A stretch of DNA of 38,344 nt from a virus: positions 1 through 38,344 of IMG/VR virus record IMGVR_UViG_3300010354_000224; one strand, written 5' to 3'. The translations under genes and the position numbers were made by a program. Below, piece after piece: positions 14,844-23,484 of this stretch (the stretch's first letter is position 1; every line of letters starts with the position of its first letter). A model generated the notes under the pieces. That model was not told the origin of the DNA. It was given only the letters and a program-made list of their open reading frames with translations, and searched no databases.

Positions 14844-17800
14844 TAGATGTCCACTTCCTGCACCAAGAAACGCTGCCAAACTCTATCAAACTCCGGATTG
14901 CGTGCCGCGAGAGCTTCACCGTACCTGTACAGCTGAGTACGAGCACGCGTTGCCTTCTTCGACTGGAAGCTAACCAAGTCATCGGATCGCATAAGCGAAC
15001 GACGAGATGCCAGGTAATCCCGGACCATCGCCGCAACCTTGTTGTCTTTGAGGCGCGGGTCCTCAACAAGTCGGTACATCTGGTCGATGTCATTCGTCAG
15101 TTTGTTGGCCTCAAACTGGGCGCGCTTGGGGAAACCGGGGAGCTTGTTGTTCAGAAACTCTCGGTAAGCACGCAGTGACTCGATCTGGCGCTGATTTGGG
15201 TTCGGTCCAAACATGCGGCGGGCAGCGCGATACTTCACTGATCCAACTCGTTGCTGTGCCAGCTCGATCATTTCCCGGTCTGTCAGTGTCTTTCTAGCGC
15301 CCTCTTGGAGCTGACGCTGCCAAACGGTGAAGTCAAAATCTCCGCCGCCACGCGGGGCCATAAAGTATGCGGTGTCCGGGTACTGGTTGATCAGGTCTTG
15401 GTTCTCGCGTTCCCAAACGCCAAAGTCGTAGGTTGCCTCAAGACCCTGGGCGACGGCACGGCTCTTGGAGCTGACATACAACATGAGGTCATCTCCGTAC
15501 AGCTTGAGGAACCTGTCAACTGCACTGTCATAGTCCTCTGACTCAAACTGGCGCAGCTCTTTCTGGAGCTCGTTAATGAACTTGTCGCCCTGTTTGGTTG
15601 GCACCTTGAACTGGGTGGTTGGGCTGGCTGGACCAGTGAACTGGCCCAAGGCACGCATAGCGGTAAGTGTCCCAGCGAGTCGCTTTGCGTCAGCCATGAT
15701 TTGGGTGACGCCCTCTTCTGTCGACAGATCGTATTTAACCGTATTTACGGAAAGAGCGCGGAGCGTTTCCATGTACGTGTTTCCGTACGTGGTGTTCATC
15801 CTCACCCTGTTAAAAAGAGCCCCTTCTACGACTGGAATCATTTTCTGCATCCAGGAAGGAACTGGCGTGGCGGCTTCGGCAAGGCTTACTTCGCCGTATG
15901 GAAGCAGAAGTGTTTTGATCTGGTCGTAACGCGGAACGTCCGGCAGAATCTTCGACAAGCTGAAACTTGCCCACGGGCCCAAAGCTGGGAAGAAACTAAT
16001 GCCCTGCGAGAGCCTTGTCAGCGGAGCAGCCAGTGGCGCGTTGATGCCGGTGAACAACTTCGCTATTGTCCCGGACATCGGGAACGTGAACATCTGTTCA
16101 CCAGTTGTTGGATCCTGGTAGATGAATCCGCGACCATCCTGATCTGGGTCTGCTTCGGCAACGCCGCGGTAGACCTTGTGGAATTGCCGGTACGCGTGAA
16201 TGTTGTCTTCTATCAAAAGCGACTTGTACCGACCGATGACATCTCGCCATGCCCCTTCGAACGGAGCGACGATCCTCATAGCGTCCCAGAAGTTGTTGCG
16301 GTACGTAGCGTTATAGAGAAGACCCTTGGTCTCCTCGATGCCAACGAAGCGCGCGTAGTCGTCAAGCTCCTCAACCGTAAGTGTGCCCTTGATGCCTTTA
16401 CGTGCAGGCAAGTTCTCAACGGCTTTTGTGACCTTGTTGCGCAACTTGCTTTCACCGAAGTACTTGGCGATGTTCCCACCGGACTTCTCGTAGATGTCGG
16501 CGTACAGCTTCATGCCCTCCTCATAGGAGAGCTTGTTGATGTGCTTCACCACTTCGTCGTAGTAGAACTGGCGGAACACGACTGACTTTTCGAGCTTGCG
16601 TGAAGCCGTATCGTAAAAGTTGAACCACCATCCTGTCAGGAAATCCATGCCAGCAACAGCTGCCTGGTCCAAAGAATCGAGTTTCGTGTTGGCGCGGACG
16701 CTCATTCTTTGCTCACGTGCATACGTGCGCGCAAGGCCCCTACCGGCATCTTCGTTCCAAAGATCCTGAGCCTCGATCAAACGGCGAGCAAGCTTTTGTC
16801 CGTTGCCGCCGAAGCCACCGGTAGCTGCGTTCTCTTGAAGCACTGGAACAAACGTGACAGCTTCACCGTCAACACGCTGAACGATGCCCTTGATCTCCTT
16901 GCCATCAATCTCGACCGTGTGGGTCTGGCCGATAGCAAGTTTCTGTCGTGGCTTCAGTTTGATTTCACTGGCAGAAATAATCTGCGCGTTCTTCAGGTCA
17001 CCGACAGCGTTGTGTGCGAACAAGAACAACACCTCGTCCAGATTGCCGGTGTCATACTTGATCCCGTCAATGACAACGTGGCGAACATACGTTTGCAAAA
17101 TCTGCGTGTAGGCTTCCGGGCTAGCGCTCTTCAAATCGAGGAGCGAGAACGGCGGAAACGTATGGATGACTCCGGTGGCATTATCTACATATTCGAGGCC
17201 ACCAGCGAAGAGTCCCTGGAGTCGTCTGAACGTATCAGTCCTGGGATTATCCAAGAACTTGATGACCTCATCGACGATTTGTTCTTCTGGAACCCCGGCG
17301 CTCAAAGCCATGGCTACCCGATTGTCGATGGTTTCTGTGAGGCGCTTTTGGGCGGCCTGGATCACACCATCGGTGTGGTAACGCGTTGGTTGATTTTTCG
17401 GCCCAGAGGCACGATCCACCTGAACAAATGAGTTGGTTTTGCGAGTGTGCACAGTCGCATCGCCAGCAGTAAAACCAGGGCGCAAACGACCCTGACCAAA
17501 CGCTTCCCGCAAAGCCTCGTGCACCTTGTCCGGGCTTACTTCTTCCCATGCCCTTGGGCGAACACCAGCTGCTGCAAGTTCGCGGCCCTCTTCTCGTGCG
17601 AGTCGTCCAGCTCTTTCACCAAGATCTGTGAAATCAACACCACGAATACTCTTCCCCAATCGCACTCCCATGATTGTGTTGATGTAGTCGATTGGATGGT
17701 AAAACTGGTTAACCCCACCAGACGCCATGCGAACCTGAGCATCCATCATGTTGCGCAACGCATAACCACCCGTAGCAAGAGTGGCCATTTTCCAAATACG

Positions 17801-19966
17801 TTGCTGGAGTAGCTCAACGGCAGCAAATGTGTAGCGCTGTTGTCCTGTCAGAACCGGACGCAACACACTCTTTTGGAGAGTCCTCATCTCGTCCTTGATG
17901 TCATCGATGCGATCATTCGCATTAAGGCGAGCCTGACCCTTGAGCCGTTCAAGAGTGCTTAGTTCAGACTGAAGCTCTTGAAACTTGCCCAGATTTTCAC
18001 GAGACACCACATCAACCCTGCGGATGGGGCTTCTGCTAGTAATGCCAAGCTTTGGGATTATCTGCTTGCCTGTAGTTGGCGACTCAAGGAGCTTGCGGAA
18101 CAAAGAGTTGCGCGTGAGCCTGCGGATCTCGCGCACATCTGGCAGGATCTGTCCACGCGACAACAGGTCGGACAGCTGTGCTGGGCTGGTGAACTTTACG
18201 TCAGTGAAAGTAACCCCAGCGCCTTCAAACATTTCGTTGAACAGATCCTGGGGCAGGTTTTCCTTGAAGTTTTCAAACATGACCTGAAGAAGGCCGTTAT
18301 CTGTTTCCACTCCGGTCCTGTTGCGGAACCAGGTTTGAACCTGGTCAATCCAAAGTTCTCCACCCTTTAGGACCTGATCAATCTCGTTGTCGCGCACACC
18401 AGCAGATCGCATGAATGTGCGGAGATACGACTTGTATGCATTGATTGCTCGGCGTTTTGCCGTCGGCGTTGCGAGTGGGGCGTTGGAGAATGCGGCAAGC
18501 AGTCCGACCTGGCCTTCGGTGCCGTTGAGGACAGCGTGGATTTCTTCTTTTGTTGCTCCGCCAGCACGCAAAGACAAAACCATGTTCTTGACTGCTTGGG
18601 CGTTCTCCTCATCTCCGCCGCGGATGATCACTTCGCTGCCGGGGACTTCTTTGAACAAACGCATTTTGCGGATGCTGTTTCCAACAAAGTTGCGCTCAAA
18701 CTTGTATTCACCGATAGCGGCCTTGAGCGTACGTTCACCAAAAGTCCACGGTGCGGCAAACGCCTGGATCATTTCGTCTTCGGTCTTGGCCTTTGCGATG
18801 CGCATGGCCTGGTCGGTTGTGATCTTAAAATTGAAAACGTCTTCGAAGATCTCAGCCGGGTTCTCGTTGTCGATGAGTGCCCGCACCATCTTCTTGGCGT
18901 ACGGGTTTGTGCGCCAGAACTTGTCAAACTTCTGCGCGTTGTAAGTTGCACCATTCAAATTCATTTCGACGCCAGACTCGCGCAAATACTTTTGGCGTCC
19001 CTTGCCCAATGCCTTAACAAGACTCTTGGCATCTGCGTCACTGAGAAGTGGCACAAGGCCCTTCATGCCAGCAATTACACCGCCAGCGTTTCTTAGCTCT
19101 TCGATGTTCTCGCCGGTGCGCACGGCAGCTATTCCATATGCGCCAAGCTTTGCGCCCTTGACGATGTATTTGCTTGGTTCGGGAAGGAACAGATTAAACA
19201 GCGTGTCGATCAAACCGGAGCCGTAGCGGTAAGCAACATCTTCTTTGCGGAAAATCCCACCGACCGACATAACCCCGCGACCAAGCGTGAAAGCGGATCC
19301 GTAAACCGTTCCGCGAACAGCACGTGAACGAGCTGCCTGCTCTTCGACAATTCCGCGACCTGGCAAGAACCCTTCGCCAACAAGATCTCGTTCTTCCAAC
19401 ATTGTTGCAAGGGTTGTTGCCTGCAACGCGTTCGGGATGTTTAAACCCTTACCGGTGAATGTTTGACCCAGAACAGTGTTTGCCATTTCTGGGACACCCA
19501 TCAACGTGCCAAGCGACCAACGTGAAGCCGCTTTAATCCAGGGCATTGAGACTTGCCCAATCGCCCGACCAGCGCCTTGCACGACATCGATTGGTACTTC
19601 TACTGCCCTAAGTCCAACGTTTTGCAGTGTTTTTGAAACACCCTTTTTGATCCAACCGGCAGCGTCATAGATGTGTTGGGCCATACCAATTTCGCCAACG
19701 GCAGCTTTTTTCTGGTCAAACGAATCCAGCTCTCTTTGCGCCGCCATCTCGCCAACTCGGTCAATGGCAGCAGTGCTTGCACCAGACTTTGCAAGTGCAA
19801 GCTGCACTTCTGGGGAAAGCCAGGGAGCCCTATATTCAATCTGCTGAAGTTTGATTGCAGTTGATCGCGCGTATGCAGGAGAGAGCTGGTACTGGAACGT
19901 GTTTACATCTTGGCCAAGTTGGCTGATGTATTCGCGGTCTTCTGGGTAAAGTTCTTTTAGATCCAC
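14843..19966 (-). CDS. Giant internal virion or ejection protein, 1707 aa
   Basis: This single gene takes about 13% of the genome. It starts at GTG (19966) overlapping the upstream stop (TAGTG), with GGAG 7-10 nt before. It begins VDLKELYPEDREYISQLGQ. Long stretches are helical. The region around residues 740-800 has RIWKMATLATGGYALRNMMD, and the region around 1280-1390 includes PFEGAWRDVIGRYKSL, FPMSGTIAKLFTGINAP and LGPWASFSLSKILPD. These resemble large polyvalent or internal virion proteins that podoviruses eject into the cell. I found no convincing lysozyme or transglycosylase motif. Position between portal and scaffold argues against a tape measure. Function is inference. Confidence 0.68.
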   Translation of the reverse strand: MDLKELYPEDREYISQLGQDVNTFQYQLSPAYARSTAIKLQQIEYRAPWLSPEVQLALAKSGASTAAIDRVGEMAAQRELDSFDQKKAAVGEIGMAQHIYDAAGWIKKGVSKTLQNVGLRAVEVPIDVVQGAGRAIGQVSMPWIKAASRWSLGTLMGVPEMANTVLGQTFTGKGLNIPNALQATTLATMLEERDLVGEGFLPGRGIVEEQAARSRAVRGTVYGSAFTLGRGVMSVGGIFRKEDVAYRYGSGLIDTLFNLFLPEPSKYIVKGAKLGAYGIAAVRTGENIEELRNAGGVIAGMKGLVPLLSDADAKSLVKALGKGRQKYLRESGVEMNLNGATYNAQKFDKFWRTNPYAKKMVRALIDNENPAEIFEDVFNFKITTDQAMRIAKAKTEDEMIQAFAAPWTFGERTLKAAIGEYKFERNFVGNSIRKMRLFKEVPGSEVIIRGGDEENAQAVKNMVLSLRAGGATKEEIHAVLNGTEGQVGLLAAFSNAPLATPTAKRRAINAYKSYLRTFMRSAGVRDNEIDQVLKGGELWIDQVQTWFRNRTGVETDNGLLQVMFENFKENLPQDLFNEMFEGAGVTFTDVKFTSPAQLSDLLSRGQILPDVREIRRLTRNSLFRKLLESPTTGKQIIPKLGITSRSPIRRVDVVSRENLGKFQELQSELSTLERLKGQARLNANDRIDDIKDEMRTLQKSVLRPVLTGQQRYTFAAVELLQQRIWKMATLATGGYALRNMMDAQVRMASGGVNQFYHPIDYINTIMGVRLGKSIRGVDFTDLGERAGRLAREEGRELAAAGVRPRAWEEVSPDKVHEALREAFGQGRLRPGFTAGDATVHTRKTNSFVQVDRASGPKNQPTRYHTDGVIQAAQKRLTETIDNRVAMALSAGVPEEQIVDEVIKFLDNPRTDTFRRLQGLFAGGLEYVDNATGVIHTFPPFSLLDLKSASPEAYTQILQTYVRHVVIDGIKYDTGNLDEVLFLFAHNAVGDLKNAQIISASEIKLKPRQKLAIGQTHTVEIDGKEIKGIVQRVDGEAVTFVPVLQENAATGGFGGNGQKLARRLIEAQDLWNEDAGRGLARTYAREQRMSVRANTKLDSLDQAAVAGMDFLTGWWFNFYDTASRKLEKSVVFRQFYYDEVVKHINKLSYEEGMKLYADIYEKSGGNIAKYFGESKLRNKVTKAVENLPARKGIKGTLTVEELDDYARFVGIEETKGLLYNATYRNNFWDAMRIVAPFEGAWRDVIGRYKSLLIEDNIHAYRQFHKVYRGVAEADPDQDGRGFIYQDPTTGEQMFTFPMSGTIAKLFTGINAPLAAPLTRLSQGISFFPALGPWASFSLSKILPDVPRYDQIKTLLLPYGEVSLAEAATPVPSWMQKMIPVVEGALFNRVRMNTTYGNTYMETLRALSVNTVKYDLSTEEGVTQIMADAKRLAGTLTAMRALGQFTGPASPTTQFKVPTKQGDKFINELQKELRQFESEDYDSAVDRFLKLYGDDLMLYVSSKSRAVAQGLEATYDFGVWERENQDLINQYPDTAYFMAPRGGGDFDFTVWQRQLQEGARKTLTDREMIELAQQRVGSVKYRAARRMFGPNPNQRQIESLRAYREFLNNKLPGFPKRAQFEANKLTNDIDQMYRLVEDPRLKDNKVAAMVRDYLASRRSLMRSDDLVSFQSKKATRARTQLYRYGEALAARNPEFDRVWQRFLVQEVDI

Positions 19967-20343
19967 TACATAGCTCCGTAGCGAGCCAGGAGATCATCAA
20001 GGTCTTCGCTAGGGAACATTGCAGCGATCTGACGAATCTCCTGAAGTGCCATTTGATTCTGTGAAACCATCGGCATACCAGCCTGATATGCATTGGGGCC
20101 TGGGCCAAACGGTGCCCCGGCAGTAATCGGTTCTTCCGCGCGCATGGTTGGCGCAGTGATTGGGGTCAACTGCCTACGCTGCTGCTTTGCTGCTCGTGCC
20201 GCGGCGACATCCGCCGGGGACGAACCCATCGGGACAGCGGACTGCGCAGCCATCTGCTTTCCTGCTTCTCCGTAGGTTTGTCCGCGCGCTGCTGATTTAG
20301 CAATCTTCTGTGCGGGATTCTGTAGATCAAATCGGTTCGCCAT
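19966..20343 (-). CDS. Small protein between portal and giant protein, 125 aa
   Basis: The start is ATG at 20343 with GGGGC about 8 nt upstream. The N-terminus is basic and Gln/Ala-rich (MANRFDLQNPAQKIAKSAAR). A central helix has AAARAAKQQRRQLTP, then a Pro/Gly/Met linker, then a C-terminal helix, LQEIRQIAAMFPSEDLDDLL. No family is recognised. Such small Ala/Gln-rich proteins in this position are often minor virion or assembly factors. The stop codon overlaps the GTG of the giant gene, implying coupled translation. Confidence 0.6.
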   Translation of the reverse strand: MANRFDLQNPAQKIAKSAARGQTYGEAGKQMAAQSAVPMGSSPADVAAARAAKQQRRQLTPITAPTMRAEEPITAGAPFGPGPNAYQAGMPMVSQNQMALQEIRQIAAMFPSEDLDDLLARYGAM

Positions 20344-20344
20344 C

Positions 20345-22102
20345 TCATGCCCCTAACTGACTCAGTAGCTGTTCCAAACTTGGTTCACCCTGCGGACCGG
20401 CAACAGGCGCTTCAGCACCCATACCCGGCATCGCAAGACCAGGCATCGTTTCAGGTGCACCCATCGGCATTGCTGCTGCTTGACGTTCCTGTGCGCGGCG
20501 GTTTGTTCGCTCCACAGCTTCGTAAAGCGTGACATCTTGCTCCATGACGAGCTTGGTCAGATATGCAAGATCTTCCGGCTGGTATGGGCCGTTGGGATCG
20601 ACTGCCTGCTGCTGGATGCTGGACAATAGCGCAGCTTCGACGCCCTCGGAAATAATGCGGTCGTGCTCAAACTCTGGGTCAGTGATGAGCGGATCGGCTT
20701 CGCGTGCCGTTTCCTTACTCATCAATCCGGTTCCGAGACGCTGACCGAGACCGATAATCAGCGAGTTAACGTCAGATCCGGCTGCCGGGTACGTGACGTA
20801 ATGAAAGTCGGTTTCCCAAATCTTGTTCGGGACATACGTTTCTAGGCCAGCAGAAGCCCGAGATGCCATGAAGAACAGCTTCGGGGTCTCGCCCCAGTAA
20901 GCCTTTTCGATTGCAATGGCGATCTTGTCTTCTTCAAGCAGCGAGTTCTCAAACACCGCCTGTGCTTCCTGCACGCGGAAGTCAACGGTTGCTGACAGTA
21001 CGTTTTCGCCACGGCGACCTGTACGGATGTTTGTGGCTGATTCGCCACCGAACTCTGCCGGGATTGCGCCTTCAAGACGCTCTTGGCGTTCGAGACGATC
21101 AAGTGCTTCGTAGGTCTTATATCCGGGGTTGAGATCCTGGCTGCGGATGTCTCCGCCGCGGACAACGCCGAGGATTCCGTTCTTGCTGTCAGCAAGCTGA
21201 ATGATCTCCGGGTTCTCGCCGGTGCGTGCGATCAGGTATTCCTCGGGAAAGATGCCGCGCTCAATAGCGATCTCGGTCAATGCCTGCAGGCGTGCGCGCG
21301 TGTAGTACATGCCGAGCACGCCATCGAACTGTCCGCGGCCTTTGTCGAGGGTGATTCGGTTGGCGACAACAGCGAGTGGCATTCCGGTGCGATTCGGGAT
21401 TGCCTCAAGCATGATCTCGGTAAGACCGGCGCGCTGTGCTGGTGTCAGCTCGGGATCGTCTTCTGATCCCATGACGACGAGCTGGAGGGTGTCCCGCGAA
21501 ACGTATTCAAGCAGTGTGTACTTGGCGTCAGCATCCACGTCACCGAGACGGAGCTGGTCTGATACGAGTTCGCCGTAGTTCTTTAAAAGCCAGGAAGCCG
21601 GAACTTTATGAGTGAAGATCACATCCTCAGGAAGAATGTCGTCCTGGTCTTCCACAGGCGCGGGGTAAGTGTCGAGCGGATTACGAACAACCCACTTCGG
21701 CATCAGGGTGCGGAAATCCGGCTTGATGAACACGGCTGACTGCGAGTACGCAAGCAGGTGACGTGCGCGGCGGCGCATCTTCATCTGCATCTTGTTGTGA
21801 TCCCAAAAAGCCAAAGTTGCTTTGCGGCGCATACGCGAGTAGCTCTTCGAGCGTTCCGATCCGTCCTTTAGCGGCGGAAAGTAGACGCTCGGCATGGTTG
21901 ACGAGATGCGCATTGACATCTGATCCAAGCCGGTAACCAGCAGGTTCGCCACATTTGCTTTTGCTGTGCGGTCAAGTTCATTCAGCGGGACGATTACTTC
22001 GCCGTTGGCCAGGTCGCGCACGCGACGCATCTGCTCGAATACAGGGCCGAGCTTCATTTGGCGCTGCTTGTACAGCTCTACGATTTCGTATGCGCTAAGC
22101 AT
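20345..22102 (-). CDS. Portal protein, 585 aa
   Basis: The protein begins MLSAYEIVELYKQRQMKLGP, then RMRRKATLAFWDHNKMQMKM and HLLAYSQSAVFIKPDF, followed by a strand-rich wing. A typical portal stem region lies near 300-380 (KTYEALDRLERQERLEGAIP, EFGGESATNIRTGRRG). The C-terminus is low-complexity with Met/Pro/Gly (MPMGAPETMPGLAMPGMG), as often seen in portals of aquatic phages. The ring it forms is the DNA gateway and docking site for terminase. It lies two genes after TerL and starts in a TAATG overlap with the preceding gene. Confidence 0.82.
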   Translation of the reverse strand: MLSAYEIVELYKQRQMKLGPVFEQMRRVRDLANGEVIVPLNELDRTAKANVANLLVTGLDQMSMRISSTMPSVYFPPLKDGSERSKSYSRMRRKATLAFWDHNKMQMKMRRRARHLLAYSQSAVFIKPDFRTLMPKWVVRNPLDTYPAPVEDQDDILPEDVIFTHKVPASWLLKNYGELVSDQLRLGDVDADAKYTLLEYVSRDTLQLVVMGSEDDPELTPAQRAGLTEIMLEAIPNRTGMPLAVVANRITLDKGRGQFDGVLGMYYTRARLQALTEIAIERGIFPEEYLIARTGENPEIIQLADSKNGILGVVRGGDIRSQDLNPGYKTYEALDRLERQERLEGAIPAEFGGESATNIRTGRRGENVLSATVDFRVQEAQAVFENSLLEEDKIAIAIEKAYWGETPKLFFMASRASAGLETYVPNKIWETDFHYVTYPAAGSDVNSLIIGLGQRLGTGLMSKETAREADPLITDPEFEHDRIISEGVEAALLSSIQQQAVDPNGPYQPEDLAYLTKLVMEQDVTLYEAVERTNRRAQERQAAAMPMGAPETMPGLAMPGMGAEAPVAGPQGEPSLEQLLSQLGA

Positions 22103-23463
22103 TATTTACCTGTCAGCTTTCGCCAACGAACAAGATTCTCTGACGTGCGAACAAGACGATTGGCTTCTTGCCAGCCCTGCCCCTTCTTTTTGACCAGCTG
22201 AAGTGCTTCGTTAAAGGTGCGCAGAAACTCTGCGTCATCTGAAGGAGAGGTGGTCTTCGGGGTGGAAGTCATGCGAGAAGCTGCAGGCATCTGCACTTCC
22301 ACGTTCGGGTTTTCCTCCATGAACTTGGCAAGACGCCCAAGACCCTGAGATGTTGGGCTCATCGGGTCAGTTAACTGTTCCCTGACAATGCGCACTTCCG
22401 GGCTCACGTCATTTTTTTTTTGACTGCCAGCCTTGCTTCCACGGGTGCGCGTTCCACCCTTGGGCTTGGTATCGACCTTTACCTCCGGGGCCTTTGCAGG
22501 TTCAACCTTTACTTCTGGGGCTTTCGTCGGCTCGGGAGCTTTTGCAGTCTGCTCAACAACCTTCGTTGTGCTCTTGCCCGAAGCCTTGCTACCGCGAGTA
22601 GTGGTCCCACCCTTCGGCTTGGTCGTCGTGGCTGGCTTGGTTTCAGCCGCTTTTACCGGTTCCACTTTGGTTTCTTTTGTCTTGGTGGAAGCCTTGCTGC
22701 CGCGGGTGGTAGTTCCGCCTTTGCCTTTCGGAGTCACCGGAGTGGTGGTCTGTTCTGTCTTGGGAAGAAGGCGTCCAACCTGTCGCAAACCAAAACCAAG
22801 AACAGTCTTTAGTCCCTTGATTCCGCCAGCTGCAACCCTGCTTCCACCAACAAGCGTGAGAGCTTCAGCTGCTTCAATGCCAACTGCCTTGGCGATGCCT
22901 TTGCCAGACATTTCGACACCACCCTTGCCACCAAACGGGTTGGTAATCGACTCAATGACATTGCGGCCTGGGTAGTTGATGCCCTGACCAATAATGTTGT
23001 TGCGGCGGTTACTGATCGCACCCGTGATCCCACTCGTAGCTTGACCAATCGTGTACTTGCCACGATCACCCTGGCCGCCGCTAGTTGTCTGCGTCTTCGG
23101 TGCAGCTGGGCCCATGGTGCCACGGCTGCGCTGCAGTCGCTTGTCCTCTTGTGCAAGTGAAGTGACACGCGGATAGCTTGGTCCGGTCGGCGTGGTCGTT
23201 GTAGTCGTAGTTGTAGTTACGTTGCGCGACGGAAGCTCTGTGGCCAACATACGCTTGAAGGACTTTCTTTCCTCCGCGGTGCCTTCCGGCAGTACCCGCT
23301 GTGCGATCTTTGTACGACCGGCCTTCTCTTGGGCGAGGTTCTGAAAACGCTGACGGTAGCGAGCGCGAAGCTCAGGAGTGGCCGGTTGACCACTCTGCGC
23401 GATTCTCGATTGAACGAACTGACGCTGGGCCTGCTCGTACGGAGTGAGTTTCTTCTTGGCCAT
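22102..23463 (-). CDS. Basic repeat protein with histone-H1-like region, 453 aa
   Basis: The protein starts MAKKKLTPYEQAQRQFVQSR. A Thr run (nine T near residue 82-90) follows a helical N-terminus. The middle (about 140-240) is Gly/Ala-rich and amphipathic. From about 245 to 350 there is a Lys/Pro/Ala/Thr-rich region with three copies of KGGTTTRGSKAS (the third KGGTRTRGSKAG), spaced 36-50 residues, with PEVKVEPAKAPEVKV between. The C-terminus is helical. The composition resembles histone H1-like tails. It sits between TerL and portal, so packaged-DNA binding or ejection is plausible but unproven. A run of ten A in the coding strand (22421-22412) lies right after the third repeat. Confidence 0.65.
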   Translation of the reverse strand: MAKKKLTPYEQAQRQFVQSRIAQSGQPATPELRARYRQRFQNLAQEKAGRTKIAQRVLPEGTAEERKSFKRMLATELPSRNVTTTTTTTTTPTGPSYPRVTSLAQEDKRLQRSRGTMGPAAPKTQTTSGGQGDRGKYTIGQATSGITGAISNRRNNIIGQGINYPGRNVIESITNPFGGKGGVEMSGKGIAKAVGIEAAEALTLVGGSRVAAGGIKGLKTVLGFGLRQVGRLLPKTEQTTTPVTPKGKGGTTTRGSKASTKTKETKVEPVKAAETKPATTTKPKGGTTTRGSKASGKSTTKVVEQTAKAPEPTKAPEVKVEPAKAPEVKVDTKPKGGTRTRGSKAGSQKKNDVSPEVRIVREQLTDPMSPTSQGLGRLAKFMEENPNVEVQMPAASRMTSTPKTTSPSDDAEFLRTFNEALQLVKKKGQGWQEANRLVRTSENLVRWRKLTGK

Positions 23464-23484
23464 GGCTACTTAAAAGATAACACA

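Noticed and set aside
14843-19966. 1707-aa protein as a tape measure
   Set aside because: It lies between portal and scaffold and not after tail-tube genes, and no tail-tube or chaperone genes are recognised.
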